Positions 1 through 11,798 are shown, counted from the first letter of the stretch. The stretch is DNA of 30,805 nucleotides from an uncultured Propionivibrio sp. (GCA_937923255.1 CALAIL010000043.1:1-30805), one strand, 5' to 3'. Numbers and translations are program-made. Notes: generated from the letters alone by a model not told the origin.

Positions 1-53
1 ACATCATGAAAATCGCCGATGTCCGGCACCTTGACTTCAATTATCTGGCTCAT
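1..53 (-). CDS. 5' end of a lipoyl-domain gene, probably lpdA (dihydrolipoamide dehydrogenase), cut by the window edge
   Basis: Only the first 17 codons are in the window. They read MSQIIEVKVPDIGDFHD, identical to the start of AceF, so this protein opens with a lipoyl domain. The ATG lies 9 nt after the aceF stop and has the same GGAG ribosome-binding site. By position (aceE-aceF-X) the expected gene is lpdA, the E3 component, which in several betaproteobacteria and Neisseria carries an N-terminal lipoyl domain. That identity is inferred from context; the fragment alone shows only a lipoyl start. Confidence 0.6.
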   Translation of the reverse strand, partial: MSQIIEVKVPDIGDFHD

Positions 54-69
54 GGCGTCTCCTCAGACC
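1..69. repeat. 69-bp perfect direct repeat, copy 1 (start of the gene after aceF)
   Basis: Bases 1-69 are identical to 1411-1479; the first mismatch is at 70 versus 1480. Read on the minus strand, the repeat runs from the stop codon of the upstream gene (TGA) through the GGAG ribosome-binding site and ATG into 17 codons of a lipoyl domain. It may be longer, because the window begins inside it. Confidence 0.95.
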
Positions 70-1463
70 AGTGCCCGACGCATGTCGGAGAGCAATTGTG
101 CGACGTAAGCGTTAAAGCGCGTGCCGAGCGCGCCGTCGATGACGCGGTGGTCGGCCGACAGGGCCAGCGGCAAGGTCAGGCGCGGGGCGAAGGCCGCGCC
201 GTTCCAGACGGGCTTCATGAGCGAGCGGGAGACGCCGAGAATGGCGACTTCCGGCGCATTGACGATGGGCGAGAAGCTGATGCCGCCAATACCGCCCAGG
301 CTGGATACGGTGAAACAGGCGCCCTGCATGTCGGCCGGCGCGAGCTTGCCGTCACGCGCGTTTTTGGCCAGCGCGCCGCATTCGGCGGCGATTTCGCTCA
401 CCGTCATGCGATCGACGCCCTTGATGACGGGGACAACCAGCCCATTCGGCGTATCTGCGGCAAAGGCAATGTTGAAATACTTCTTCAGCACCAGCGTATC
501 GCTGTCGAGCGAAGCGTTGAATTCCGGGAATTTCTTCAAGGCGAGCTGGCAAGCCTTGATGATGAAGGCGAGCATGGTGATCTTGGCGCCGCCGCTCTTT
601 TCGTTTTCCTTGTTGAGCGCAAGGCGGAAAGCTTCCAGATCGGTGATGTCGGCCTCGTCATGATAAGTGACCGCAGGAATCATGACCCAGTTACGCGCCA
701 GGTTTTGTCCGGAGATTTTCTTGATGCGCGAGAGCGGCTGGATTTCGATCTCGCCGAACTTGGCGAAGTCGATCTTCGGCCACGGCAACAGGTCGAGGCC
801 GGCGCCGCCACTGCCACCGACAACACCCGCCGCGCCGGTGGCTGGCCTGGCCTGGAGGGTGCCTTTGACGAAAGCAATGAGATCTTCGCGCAGAATCCGC
901 CCCTTGGGGCCGTTGGCCGTGACCTGCGTCAGGTCGATGCCCAGTTCGCGGGCAAGGCTGCGTACCGACGGGCTGGCGTGCGTCGTCTTGCTGGGCGTGG
1001 GCGGGATGGACGTGGGGATTCCGACAGGGGCGGATGCCCATTCGAGGGGTTGATTGGCCGGCACGTTCAGGGCGGGTGCAGATACGGGCGTTGGCGACAT
1101 TGGTACAGGCGCGGATGCTGGCGCAGGGGAGGCGGTGGGGACGGATGCTAGTGCAACGGCCTGCGCTGCAGGCGCTGCGGCAGGGGCCGCTTTCTCCATT
1201 GGTGCTGGTGCGCCGGCCGTTGCCGCCCCTTCAATACGGGCGATCAGACTGCCCTCGGAAATCTTGTCGCCTATCTTGACCGTGAACTCCTTGAGCACTC
1301 CGTTGACCGGACTGGGCACATCGATGGTGGCCTTGTCGGATTCAAGCGTCAGTAGCGGGTCTTCCGCCTGCACGGTGGCGCCCGGCTCGACCAGCAGCTC
1401 GATGACCGGCACATCATGAAAATCGCCGATGTCCGGCACCTTGACTTCAATTATCTGGCTCAT
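63..1463 (-). CDS. aceF: Pyruvate dehydrogenase E2, dihydrolipoamide acetyltransferase
   Basis: E2 core of the pyruvate dehydrogenase complex: it carries acetyl groups on a lipoyl lysine and transfers them to CoA in the cytoplasm. The 466 residues show one lipoyl domain (about 1-77, with lipoylated Lys44 in ESDKATI), an Ala/Pro-rich swinging linker (about 80-163), the peripheral subunit-binding domain (about 164-201), a short Gly-rich linker, and the catalytic domain (about 230-466) with the active-site motif DHRVIDG at 438-444. Many relatives have two or three lipoyl domains; this one has one. The ATG at 1463 has GGAG upstream and lies 9 nt after the aceE stop, so the two are co-transcribed. 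The lipoyl start is shared with the next gene as a 69-bp perfect repeat. Confidence 0.96.
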   Translation of the reverse strand: MSQIIEVKVPDIGDFHDVPVIELLVEPGATVQAEDPLLTLESDKATIDVPSPVNGVLKEFTVKIGDKISEGSLIARIEGAATAGAPAPMEKAAPAAAPAAQAVALASVPTASPAPASAPVPMSPTPVSAPALNVPANQPLEWASAPVGIPTSIPPTPSKTTHASPSVRSLARELGIDLTQVTANGPKGRILREDLIAFVKGTLQARPATGAAGVVGGSGGAGLDLLPWPKIDFAKFGEIEIQPLSRIKKISGQNLARNWVMIPAVTYHDEADITDLEAFRLALNKENEKSGGAKITMLAFIIKACQLALKKFPEFNASLDSDTLVLKKYFNIAFAADTPNGLVVPVIKGVDRMTVSEIAAECGALAKNARDGKLAPADMQGACFTVSSLGGIGGISFSPIVNAPEVAILGVSRSLMKPVWNGAAFAPRLTLPLALSADHRVIDGALGTRFNAYVAQLLSDMRRALV

Positions 1464-1472
1464 GGCGTCTCC

Positions 1473-1479
<7 letters not shown>
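1411..1479. repeat. 69-bp perfect direct repeat, copy 2 (aceE/aceF junction)
   Basis: Second copy of the sequence at 1-69. It includes the aceE stop codon (1473-1475), the aceF ribosome-binding site and the first 17 codons of the AceF lipoyl domain. Duplication or recent gene conversion best explains exact identity that includes the non-coding spacer. Confidence 0.95.
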
Positions 1480-4160
<2,681 letters not shown>

Positions 4161-4533
4161 GTCGTTCTCCTTGTCGGTAAGCGCATCCTGCCGAAAGCGC
4201 GGGGTGAACCCCCTCGTCGCTGTCTGTTGTCCAGCCGCTGTTCGAGCGCTATTTTAGCCCTAAGTTTCAATGGGCCGCTGGGTGTTTGGGTGGTCTGACG
4301 TCCGTGGGCGGAAATATTCCGGGGACGTCGGCTAGACACGGACTATCGGCGGCAAGTTCCGGACTTTCGTGAAGGTCATGCCCGCCGATCAACAGGGCGA
4401 TCGGGGTTGGGCATCGTCTCGATCAAGGGTGAAGATCATTCCTTCCCGTACCTTGCTGGCAGGCGTGCCGGTTGCGCTTGCAGCTCCGGTCGGGCTGTTA
4501 AAATTGCCGCATGAAAACAATGTGTGGACAGTC
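4161..4533. other. Divergent intergenic region aceE / hemC
   Basis: No gene is seen in these 373 bases. An open frame runs into hemC from 4369, but it lacks a ribosome-binding site and HemC-like sequence. Minus strand: TAAAAT at 4251-4256 is a possible aceE -10. Plus strand: TAAAAT at 4499-4504 with TTGCAG at 4478-4483 (15-bp spacer, shorter than usual) is a weak hemC promoter candidate. No clear operator or PdhR-like palindrome was recognised. Confidence 0.5.
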
Positions 4534-5619
4534 ATGAGCAGCAAAGAAAGACAGGTGTCCGGAGAAACGGTGAACGGAAAAACGGGCATGGCGGATACGG
4601 TGGATATGGCAAATACGGTGGATAGGGTAGATACAACGAATACGGCGGGAAAAAAGTCCGAGGGTCGGCGCCGGGCTGCGGCGCCTGCGCGTCTGGTGAT
4701 TGCTTCGCGCGAATCGCGCCTGGCGATGTGGCAGGCGCAGCATATCCGCGACCGGTTGCGGGCGCTGTATCCGGAAACAGCGGTCGATATTCTCGGCATG
4801 AGTACGCGTGGCGACCGGATTCTCGATCGGCCGCTGGCGCAGATCGGCGGCAAGGGGCTGTTCATCAAGGAACTCGAAACCGCGATGCTGGAAGGGCGCG
4901 CCGATCTGGCCGTGCATTCACTCAAGGACGTACCGATGGAGATGCCGGACGGCTTCATGCTGGCGGCGATCGGCGTGCGTGAAAATCCCTGCGATGCCTT
5001 CGTTTCCGGACGTTACGCCCGTTTGGATGCGCTGCCGGTCGGTGCGGTTCTCGGCACATCTAGTCTGCGTCGGGCGGCGCTCATGCGCGCCCGTTATCCG
5101 CATCTACGCATCGAATCGCTGCGCGGCAATCTCGACACCCGCTTGCGCAAGCTCGATGAGGGGCAGTACGACGCGATCGTTCTGGCCGCGGCAGGCCTCA
5201 TCCGCCTGGGTTTGCAGGCACGTATCCGCGCCGTGCTTGCGTCGGAAGTATCGCTGCCCGCGCCGGGACAGGGTGCGCTGGGCATCGAAATCGCCGCCGG
5301 ACGGAAAGACCTGCTGCCGTGGCTGGCTCCGCTGAACGACGTAACAACGGCATCGTGCGTCACGGCCGAGCGCGCTTTTTCGCGTGCCTTGGGCGGCAGT
5401 TGCCAGGTGCCGCTCGGGGCTTATGCCGTGATCGAAACGCACGCTGGCGCACCGGTTTTATGGCTGCGCGGCTTCATCGCGACGCCGGACGGTGGGCGTA
5501 TCGTGCGCGGCGAACTGCACGGCGCGCCTGAGCATGCCGCACATTTAGGCAGCTCGCTGGCGCAGCAGCTACGCGCGGCCGGGGCCGACGATATCCTGGC
5601 CGTGCAAGGGGGAACATGA
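4534..5619 (+). CDS. hemC: Hydroxymethylbilane synthase (porphobilinogen deaminase)
   Basis: Joins four porphobilinogen molecules into hydroxymethylbilane in tetrapyrrole synthesis. From ATG 4534 it has 361 residues, about 50 more than usual. Family sequence begins near residue 51 with [17 protein letters not shown], followed by [21 protein letters not shown] (catalytic Asp), [31 protein letters not shown] and [10 protein letters not shown], whose Cys binds the dipyrromethane cofactor. The start is uncertain. ATG 4534 has only a weak GGA upstream; GTG 4570, in frame, has GGAG five bases before it; ATG 4588 and 4606 fall inside an 18-bp repeat. All lie before the conserved domain, so the enzyme is complete whichever is used. 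It overlaps hemD by 4 nt. Confidence 0.93.
   Translation: MSSKERQVSGETVNGKTGMADTVDMANTVDRVDTTNTAGKKSEGRRRAAAPARLVIASRESRLAMWQAQHIRDRLRALYPETAVDILGMSTRGDRILDRPLAQIGGKGLFIKELETAMLEGRADLAVHSLKDVPMEMPDGFMLAAIGVRENPCDAFVSGRYARLDALPVGAVLGTSSLRRAALMRARYPHLRIESLRGNLDTRLRKLDEGQYDAIVLAAAGLIRLGLQARIRAVLASEVSLPAPGQGALGIEIAAGRKDLLPWLAPLNDVTTASCVTAERAFSRALGGSCQVPLGAYAVIETHAGAPVLWLRGFIATPDGGRIVRGELHGAPEHAAHLGSSLAQQLRAAGADDILAVQGGT
4588..4641 (+). repeat. In-frame 18-bp tandem repeat, three units, in the hemC N-terminal extension
   Basis: The units start at 4588, 4606 and 4624. The first two differ by two bases (ATGGCGGATACGGTGGAT and ATGGCAAATACGGTGGAT); the third is degenerate. They encode [12 protein letters not shown] and RVDTTN. 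Unit loss or gain would keep the frame. Two units begin with ATG. Confidence 0.85.
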
Positions 5620-6410
5620 TGCAAGCGAATGTGCCGGGCAGTCTGCATGGACGGACGATTCTCGTCACCCGGCCGGCGGCGCAGGCGGACGCGCTGTCCG
5701 GCATGATCGCCCGCCTCGGCGGCGAGGCATTGAGTTTCCCTTTGCTGGAAATCTCGCCCGCTGTGGATACAGCACCCATACGGGCCGCCGGCGCACATCT
5801 GGAAGCCTATGCCCTGGCAATCTTCATTAGCCCGAATGCCGTCGAATACGGCCTGCCGTTGCTGCTGGACGGGCGTTCGGGCTGGCCGGAGGGCGTACAG
5901 GCAGCGGCGGTCGGGCCGAGCACGGTGGCAGCGCTGGCGGCGCGCGGCGTGGAAGGCGCGCTGGCTCCTTCCGAACGCTTCGATTCAGAGGCGTTGCTGG
6001 CGCTGCCTTTCTTTCAGGCGCCGCGCGTTGCCGGGAAGCGGGCTTTGATTCTGCGCGGCAACGGCGGCCGCGAGCTGCTCGCCGAAACGCTACGCGCGCG
6101 TGGGGCGACGGTGGACTGCGTCACTTGCTATCGACGCTCGGGGCCGCATGATGCGACGCCGCTTCTGGATTGGCTGCGCGCCGGCCGCCTGGACGCAATT
6201 GCCATTTCGTCGAGCGAAGGGCTGCGCCATCTCTGGGCGCTGCTCGATGCATCGGCACGCCAGCGCTTGCGCCGCCTGCCGCTGTTCGTGCCGCATGCGC
6301 GCATTGCCGAGCAGGCACGGGCGCTTGGCTTGCACCGCATCGTTACCACCGCGCCGGCCGATGCCGGCATTGTCGATAGCCTGCGGACGTTCGACTGGCC
6401 GCGTCGGTGA
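5616..6410 (+). CDS. hemD: Uroporphyrinogen-III synthase
   Basis: Cyclises hydroxymethylbilane with inversion of ring D to give uroporphyrinogen III, the step after HemC. The 264 residues are a normal length for this divergent family. The N-terminus [24 protein letters not shown] and the segment [11 protein letters not shown] are typical, and the second lobe contains the [18 protein letters not shown] stretch. Its ATG overlaps the hemC stop (ATGA) behind a GGGGGA ribosome-binding site, so the two are translationally coupled. In many betaproteobacteria hemX and hemY follow; here hemD is last and converges on purD. Confidence 0.93.
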   Translation: MMQANVPGSLHGRTILVTRPAAQADALSGMIARLGGEALSFPLLEISPAVDTAPIRAAGAHLEAYALAIFISPNAVEYGLPLLLDGRSGWPEGVQAAAVGPSTVAALAARGVEGALAPSERFDSEALLALPFFQAPRVAGKRALILRGNGGRELLAETLRARGATVDCVTCYRRSGPHDATPLLDWLRAGRLDAIAISSSEGLRHLWALLDASARQRLRRLPLFVPHARIAEQARALGLHRIVTTAPADAGIVDSLRTFDWPRR

Positions 6411-6511
6411 ATTTCGCTTTTCCCGCGGCGCGTAGATGCGGCCAGGTGCCATTTCGCCGTTGATAAGCCTGGGATGCGTCAGCCGGCGTTGCCGATTTTG
6501 CGCTGCCGGTC

Positions 6512-7792
6512 TCAGCGTGTTATGGCGCGATGGCCGATGTCATGCCGATACTGCATGCCTTCAAAGTGGATGCGTTCCACGGTGGCGTAAGCGGTTTTTT
6601 GCGCCATTTTGATGTTGTTGCCCAACGCCGTGACGCAGAGTACGCGGCCGCCGGCGGTGACGACCTGGCCCGCTTTTTCAGCGGTACCGGCGTGGAAAAT
6701 CTGTACGGCGTCATCGACCTCGTGCGTGCCGGACAGACCGCCGATGGCATCGCCCGTGCGCGGTGTGCCGGGATAGCCGGCGGCGGCAAGCACGACGCCC
6801 AGCGCGACGCGGTGATCCCAGGCGGCCTCAGCCTGGTCGAGCGTACCGGCAACGGCGTGTTCGAGCAGGAGGTGCAGATCCGATTTGAGGCGCATCATGA
6901 TCGGCTGCGTTTCCGGATCGCCTAGGCGGCAGTTGAATTCGACGACCTTGACCGCGCCGTCCTGACCGATCATCAATCCGGCGTAAAGAAAGCCGGTGTA
7001 GGGAATGCCGTCGGCGGCCATGCCGCGCACCGTCGGCAGGATGATCTCGCGCATCACTTTAGCGTGAAGTTCCGGCGTGACCACTGGCGCCGGAGAGTAG
7101 GCGCCCATGCCGCCGGTGTTGGGGCCGGCGTCGCCATCGAAAATACGCTTGTGATCCTGGCTGGTGGCCAGCGGCAAGACATTTTTACCATCGACCATGA
7201 CGATGAAGCTGGCTTCCTCGCCGGCCATGAAATCTTCGATCAAGACACGGGCGCCGGGTGTGCCGGGCGCTGTGCCGGAGAACATGTGGTCGATGGCACG
7301 GTGTGCTTCGGCAAGCGTTGTGGCGACGACGACGCCCTTGCCGGCGGCTAGCCCGTCGGCTTTGATGACAATTGGCGCGCCTTTGCGCTCGAGGCAGGCG
7401 TGTGCGGCGTCCGCATCAGTAAAGGTTTCGGACGCGGCGGTCGGAATCTGGTGCCGCGCCATGAAGCGCTTGGCAAAATCCTTGGAGCTTTCGAGTTGCG
7501 CGGCGGCGCGGGTCGGGCCGAAAATCTTTAGCCCGCGGGCGCGGAAAAGGTCGACGATGCCGGCGGCGAGCGGCGCTTCCGGCCCGACGACGGTGAGATG
7601 GATTTTTTCCCGTTCGGCAAAGTCGGCCAGTGCGGTGAGGTCGGTGAGCGGCAGATTTTCCATCAAGGGCGCGTGATGTGCCGTGCCGGCGTTACCGGGT
7701 GCAATATAGATTTTCCCCACGTCGGCGGCCTGGGCCAGCCGCCAGGCCAGAGCATGTTCACGGCCGCCAGAGCCAATGATGAGAAGTTTCAT
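6512..7792 (-). CDS. purD: Phosphoribosylamine-glycine ligase (GAR synthetase)
   Basis: ATP-grasp ligase for the second step of purine synthesis: phosphoribosylamine + glycine + ATP to GAR. The 426 residues match the family. The start [19 protein letters not shown] is the typical N-terminal domain; [12 protein letters not shown] is the ATP-grasp segment near residue 145, and [14 protein letters not shown] holds the metal-binding Glu and Asn. The ATG at 7792 has AGGGGA upstream. A 368-bp gap separates it from purH, and a TTGACA box in that gap suggests it is transcribed separately. Confidence 0.97.
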   Translation of the reverse strand: MKLLIIGSGGREHALAWRLAQAADVGKIYIAPGNAGTAHHAPLMENLPLTDLTALADFAEREKIHLTVVGPEAPLAAGIVDLFRARGLKIFGPTRAAAQLESSKDFAKRFMARHQIPTAASETFTDADAAHACLERKGAPIVIKADGLAAGKGVVVATTLAEAHRAIDHMFSGTAPGTPGARVLIEDFMAGEEASFIVMVDGKNVLPLATSQDHKRIFDGDAGPNTGGMGAYSPAPVVTPELHAKVMREIILPTVRGMAADGIPYTGFLYAGLMIGQDGAVKVVEFNCRLGDPETQPIMMRLKSDLHLLLEHAVAGTLDQAEAAWDHRVALGVVLAAAGYPGTPRTGDAIGGLSGTHEVDDAVQIFHAGTAEKAGQVVTAGGRVLCVTALGNNIKMAQKTAYATVERIHFEGMQYRHDIGHRAITR

Positions 7793-8160
7793 GTTTTCCC
7801 CTTGTGTTTTTTATCAAATGCCTCTCGAACGCCTTGTCAAACCGGCGCGGACGCAGCGTCGCGTTATCGGTTTCTCGTCCGGTGGCAGGTGAACGTTGGC
7901 AACGTATCCGGTCGGCAGAATTTTTTCATGACCTTACCCCCAAGGCCGATATCGTATTTCGCCCGGATTGTGCGGGCAAGCGCTTTGACCTCGCAGCGCG
8001 GATTCGATGTGGCATCTTTTCCGCCTGAATGGGTCTTGCCAGGTCGGTCGCCGTGTGTCGCGCAAGCCCCTGCCCGGAAAGCTGCCGGCTTTTGGTACGC
8101 CTTGCATACGGGCGTGATGTGCGGATGTGGCGCTGGCGTGGGACCGTGGCGAAAAGGGAA
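7793..8160. other. Intergenic region purH / purD
   Basis: 368 bases without a convincing gene. Besides the purD promoter candidate, the minus strand holds a 21-codon frame (7864-7929) whose ATG follows GGGGGTAAGGTC; it has no recognisable sequence and could be chance. A short inverted repeat GCCCG-N7-CGGGC lies near 7962-7978. No T-run terminator was seen for purH. Confidence 0.45.
7810..7840 (-). promoter_or_regulatory. Putative purD promoter
   Basis: On the minus strand there is a perfect -35 TTGACA (plus 7835-7840) and a -10 candidate GATAAA (plus 7810-7815), with a 19-bp spacer. It ends 18 bases before the purD ATG, so the leader would be very short. The -35 is strong and the -10 fair. 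Confidence 0.45.
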
Positions 8161-9822
8161 TCAGTGCCGAAAGTGCCGTATGCCGGTAAAAACCATGGTG
8201 ATGCCATGCTCATCAGCGGCGGCGATCACTTCGTCATCGCGCACCGAGCCGCCCGGCTGGATAACGGCGACCGCGCCGGCTTCGGCCAAGGTGTCGATGC
8301 TGTCGCGGAAGGGAAAGAAAGCATCCGATGCGACGACTGACCCTTTAAGTGCCAGTCCGGCGTTTCTGGCCTTGATGCCGGCGATGCGCGTCGAATCGAC
8401 GCGGCTCATCTGACCGGCGCCGACGCCGAGCGTCATGCCGTTGCCGCAAAAGACGATCGCGTTGGATTTGACGAATCGGGCAACGCGCTCGGCGAAGAGC
8501 AGGTCCTCGATCTGCGCCGCTGTGGGCGCGCGCCGGGTGACGCACTTGAGGTCGCTGGCCTGCACGGCAAAATTATCTGCCGTTTGCACCAGCAGGCCGC
8601 CGCCGATGCGCTTGAATTCGAGGGTATGGCTTGCATCGCCCGCATGCGTGGCTGGCAAGGGCACGGTCAGCACGCGCAGGTTGGTTTTGGCGGCGAGCGC
8701 AGTTTTGGCCTCGGCGGTGAAGGCCGGGGCGACCAGCACCTCGACGAAATGCTTGCGCGCGTTGATCGCGTCAATCACATCGAGGCCAACTTCGCCGTTG
8801 AAGGCGAGGATACCGCCGAATGCTGAGGCGGGGTCGGTCTGAAAAGCTTTTTCATAGGCTTGAACCAGCTGGCCGGCGATGGCGACACCGCACGGATTGG
8901 CGTGCTTGACGATGACGCAGGCCGGCGCGGCGAAGCACTTGACGCATTCCCAGGCGGCATCGGCATCGGCGATGTTGTTATAGGAAAGTTCTTTTCCCTG
9001 TAGCTGGCGGTAAGCGGCAATGCCGCCGGTATGGCCGGAGTGACTGGATAAGGGCGCCGCATCGCGGTAGAAAGCGGCGCGCTGGTGGGCGTTTTCACCG
9101 TAGCGCAGGATTTCGGCACGATCGAAAGCCAGTTGCAGGCATTCCGGAAAGCACGACGGTACGGGCGATGCGGAAGCAGTCGCTTTGGCGGCGGTCGTTT
9201 CGGCCGGGTTCCCGGATGGCGCTTCGGCATTTTCCGGCAGCCCGGTCAGCCAGTTGGCGATCATGCCGTCGTAACGTGCGGTGTGGGCAAACGCCTTTTT
9301 GGCCAGCGCGAAACGGGTCGCTAGCGAAAGCGCGCCGTCACCGTGCTGCATTTCGCTTAGCAGGCGCGGGTAGTCGTCCGGGTCGGTGACGACCGCGACT
9401 CCCGCATAGTTTTTTGCCGCCGAGCGGAGCATCGCCGGGCCGCCGATATCGATGTTTTCGATCGCTTCGGCCAGGGTGACGCCGGGTTGGGCGATGGTCG
9501 CCGCAAAGGGATAGAGGTTAACGCAGACGAGGTCGATCGTCGGGATGCCGTGCGTTTTGAGGGTGTTCATATGCGCCGGCAGATCGCGGCGGGCGAGGAT
9601 GCCGCCATGTACCTTCGGATGCAGCGTCTTGACGCGGCCGTCAAGCATTTCCGGAAAACCGGTGTAGTCGCCGATTTCGGTGACGGAGAGTCCGGATTCG
9701 CGCAGCAGTCTGGCGGTGCCACCCGTCGACAAAAGGTGGACGCCCTGGGCGGCGAGTCCGCGCGCAAATTCAAGGGCGCCGCGTTTGTCGGAAAGGCTGA
9801 TGAGGGCTTGGCGGATTTTCAT
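8161..9822 (-). CDS. purH: Bifunctional AICAR formyltransferase / IMP cyclohydrolase
   Basis: Catalyses the last two steps to IMP. The N-terminal cyclohydrolase domain (about 1-195) starts [19 protein letters not shown] and contains STGGTARLL and [12 protein letters not shown]. The formyltransferase domain (about 228-553) has RYGENAHQ and the catalytic KHANPCG (Lys306-His307). At 553 residues it is about 25-30 longer than most PurH proteins; the excess is an Ala/Thr/Ser/Pro-rich stretch at about 197-224, exactly between the two domains. No clear Shine-Dalgarno precedes the ATG. It follows fis, separated by an 11-bp tandem repeat. Confidence 0.97.
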   Translation of the reverse strand: MKIRQALISLSDKRGALEFARGLAAQGVHLLSTGGTARLLRESGLSVTEIGDYTGFPEMLDGRVKTLHPKVHGGILARRDLPAHMNTLKTHGIPTIDLVCVNLYPFAATIAQPGVTLAEAIENIDIGGPAMLRSAAKNYAGVAVVTDPDDYPRLLSEMQHGDGALSLATRFALAKKAFAHTARYDGMIANWLTGLPENAEAPSGNPAETTAAKATASASPVPSCFPECLQLAFDRAEILRYGENAHQRAAFYRDAAPLSSHSGHTGGIAAYRQLQGKELSYNNIADADAAWECVKCFAAPACVIVKHANPCGVAIAGQLVQAYEKAFQTDPASAFGGILAFNGEVGLDVIDAINARKHFVEVLVAPAFTAEAKTALAAKTNLRVLTVPLPATHAGDASHTLEFKRIGGGLLVQTADNFAVQASDLKCVTRRAPTAAQIEDLLFAERVARFVKSNAIVFCGNGMTLGVGAGQMSRVDSTRIAGIKARNAGLALKGSVVASDAFFPFRDSIDTLAEAGAVAVIQPGGSVRDDEVIAAADEHGITMVFTGIRHFRH

Positions 9823-9843
9823 GGTTGGCGTTTGTCAAAATTT

Positions 9844-9898
9844 GGCGCCGGACTGGCGCCGGACTGGCGCCGGATTGGTGTTGGCCCGGCGCCGGCTT
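9844..9898. repeat. Five-unit 11-bp tandem repeat with GGCGCC cores between fis and purH
   Basis: The units are GGCGCCGGACT twice, GGCGCCGGATT, a degenerate GGTGTTGGCCC, and GGCGCCGGCTT. GGCGCC is self-complementary, so any two of the four intact cores can pair in the transcript. In the direction of transcription (minus) the last core is followed by AAATTTTG. It fills most of the 85-bp fis-purH gap. Confidence 0.85.
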
Positions 9899-9907
9899 TG
9901 CCTGGTT

Positions 9908-10150
9908 TTACTTGTATGCGAGCTGATGCTCGGTGAGTTTCTTGCGCAGGGTGTTGCGGTTGATGCCGAGGATTTCCGCAGCCAGCGTCTGATTGCCGCC
10001 CGCGCGTTCCATGACGACCTGGAGCATCGGGCGTTCGACGCGCCTGAGCACCATGTTGTAGACGGCGACAGGTTTTTCGCCGTCCAGCGTTTCAAAGTAG
10101 CGGGTCAGCGCTGCGTGAACGCAGGCGTGGATATCGTGTTCTTGATTCAT
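9908..10150 (-). CDS. fis: Fis-family nucleoid-associated DNA-binding protein
   Basis: Small DNA-bending regulator. The 80 residues fit a betaproteobacterial Fis, somewhat shorter than the 98-residue E. coli protein. The C-terminus GGNQTLAAEILGINRNTLRKKL (about 51-72) is the characteristic Fis helix-turn-helix. Its ATG overlaps the dusB stop by 4 nt (ATGA), the conserved dusB-fis arrangement also seen in enterobacteria. purH follows after the 11-bp repeat array. Confidence 0.95.
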   Translation of the reverse strand: MNQEHDIHACVHAALTRYFETLDGEKPVAVYNMVLRRVERPMLQVVMERAGGNQTLAAEILGINRNTLRKKLTEHQLAYK

Positions 10151-11190
10151 GCGGCTAATACTCCAGAGTCTTCGATCGGCGCATGCGGCGCATGCGAATC
10201 GTAGGCCAGACGTTCGTCTTTTTCGGCCAGAGTAAAGAAAAAGTCGTTGACGGCGTTGCGCTGTCCGGTGATGTCGGGCAGCTGATTCATGGCATGGCGG
10301 AAGGCGGCCGATCCGGCCAAGCCACGGGTGTACCAGGCAATATGTTTGCGTGCCACGCGCACGCCGGCATCGATGCCGTAGAAGGCATATAGATCTTCAA
10401 GATGGGCGAGCAGAATCGCGTGAATTTCATCGACGCGCGGCGGCAGAAGATGCGTGCCGGTGGAAAGGAAATGCTCAATCTCGCGGAACAGCCAGGGGCG
10501 GCCCTGTGCGGCGCGGCCGATCATCAGCGCGTCGGCGCCGGTAACGGCGAGCACATGCCGGGCCTTTTCAGGTGAAACAATGTCGCCGTTGGCAATGATC
10601 GGAATATGCGCAGCTGCCTTGACGGCGGCAATGGTGGCGTACTCGGCCTCGCCGCGGTAAGCATCGGCGCGTGTACGGCCGTGGATGGCCAGCGCCCGGA
10701 TCCCCGACTGCTCGGCGATTTTGAGGATGTTCAGAGCATTGCGGTTGGCGCTGTCCCAGCCGGTGCGGATTTTCAGTGTCACCGGCGTCGCCGGCACGGC
10801 CTTGACGACGGCTTCCAGAATGCGGCCGACCTGCCTTTCGTCCTTGAGCAATGCCGAACCGGCCATTACATTGCAGACTTTCTTGGCCGGGCAGCCCATG
10901 TTGATGTCGATGATCTGCGCGCCACGCTTGACGTTGTAGCGCGCTGCCTCGGCCATCATCTCCGGCACTGCGCCGGCAATCTGGACGGAGATGGGTTCGA
11001 CTTCGCCGCTGTGATCGGCGCGCCGCCGCGTCTTGGCGCTGCCGTAAAGCAGCGAGTTCGACGTGACCATTTCGGAGACGGCCAGACCCGCGCCCATCTT
11101 TTTGCACAGCTGGCGAAACGGGCGATCGGTCACGCCCGCCATCGGTGCGACGAAAAGATTATTGCGGAGCGTGAAGCCGAGAAAGTCCAT
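10147..11190 (-). CDS. dusB: tRNA-dihydrouridine synthase B
   Basis: FMN enzyme that reduces specific uridines in tRNA to dihydrouridine. The 347 residues start MDFLGFTLRNNLFVAPMAGVTDRPFR, typical of DusB. Catalytic Cys100 sits in NMGCPAKKV, and LAIHGRTR and IIANGDI are the conserved FMN-barrel segments. There is no strong Shine-Dalgarno, but the start agrees with the family. It is followed by fis with a 4-nt overlap. Confidence 0.96.
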   Translation of the reverse strand: MDFLGFTLRNNLFVAPMAGVTDRPFRQLCKKMGAGLAVSEMVTSNSLLYGSAKTRRRADHSGEVEPISVQIAGAVPEMMAEAARYNVKRGAQIIDINMGCPAKKVCNVMAGSALLKDERQVGRILEAVVKAVPATPVTLKIRTGWDSANRNALNILKIAEQSGIRALAIHGRTRADAYRGEAEYATIAAVKAAAHIPIIANGDIVSPEKARHVLAVTGADALMIGRAAQGRPWLFREIEHFLSTGTHLLPPRVDEIHAILLAHLEDLYAFYGIDAGVRVARKHIAWYTRGLAGSAAFRHAMNQLPDITGQRNAVNDFFFTLAEKDERLAYDSHAPHAPIEDSGVLAA

Positions 11191-11507
11191 GGGTGAAAGA
11201 AAAGGGTCGCAGGGATGGAAGTGAAATCAATAAAAAGCCTCGTCAAAGCCAAACTGGCAACACGGTGGCAGTGCTGATCAAGGCCGAACGGCAAAAGTCG
11301 GTGACGGGCACATACGACGATTCAGGAAAAAGCGATTCTACCTGCTTTGCTGTGCAAGGACTGTCAGGAAGTGTACAGAGTGTATGTGCGCAAGTTCCCT
11401 AAAGTACGGAGAATCGGGCGAGCAGCCCCGCCTGGAACGGGCTGCCGATGCCACGCCCGTCATCACCGTCTGTCTGCTTTGCCGGCAGGCGGCGAATCAT
11501 GCCGGCC
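11191..11507. other. Intergenic region minE / dusB
   Basis: 317 bases with no credible gene. A 7-bp inverted repeat GCAGCCC-N10-GGGCTGC lies at 11422-11445, about 60 bp past minE; it is not followed by a T-run, so it is a weak terminator candidate. Minus-strand TAGAAT at 11335-11340 is a possible -10 for dusB-fis-purH without a good -35. Confidence 0.45.
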
Positions 11508-11798
11508 TTAGTCTTCCGTATCGGGCTTATCCGCTGTTTTGTCGTCCGGCTCGGGCAGGACGATGTTGACCTCAAGCACCTCGTAGTTCCCCTGCTTTTC
11601 CAGCGACACTTTGATGTCATCCGGATTGATCGACACGTACTTGGAAATCACGGCGATCAGTTCCTTCTGCATCTTGGGCAAAAACTCTTTTTTGCCCGAC
11701 AGGCCGCTGCGTTCGTGCGCAATGATCAGTTGCAGGCGCTCCTTGGCCGTTGCGGCGGATTTCGGTTTGTTGCCGAACAGGCGTGAGAACAGGGACAT
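11508..11798 (-). CDS. minE: Cell division topological specificity factor MinE
   Basis: Stimulates MinD ATPase and drives the pole-to-pole MinCD oscillation that keeps the septum at midcell. The 96 residues show the amphipathic membrane-targeting N-terminus MSLFSRLFG, the anti-MinCD helix with [14 protein letters not shown] (about 18-31), and the dimerisation domain with [11 protein letters not shown]. The ATG directly follows the minD stop (TAAATG, no spacer), with GGAGG upstream inside minD, implying coupled translation. Confidence 0.96.
   Translation of the reverse strand: MSLFSRLFGNKPKSAATAKERLQLIIAHERSGLSGKKEFLPKMQKELIAVISKYVSINPDDIKVSLEKQGNYEVLEVNIVLPEPDDKTADKPDTED

Noticed and set aside
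4369..4533. Upstream extension of the hemC open frame
   Set aside because: No ribosome-binding site before 4369, no HemC similarity, and it overlaps the promoter candidate.
6411..6511. Terminator between convergent hemD and purD
   Set aside because: Only a poor CCGGC/GCCGG pairing without a T-run on either strand.
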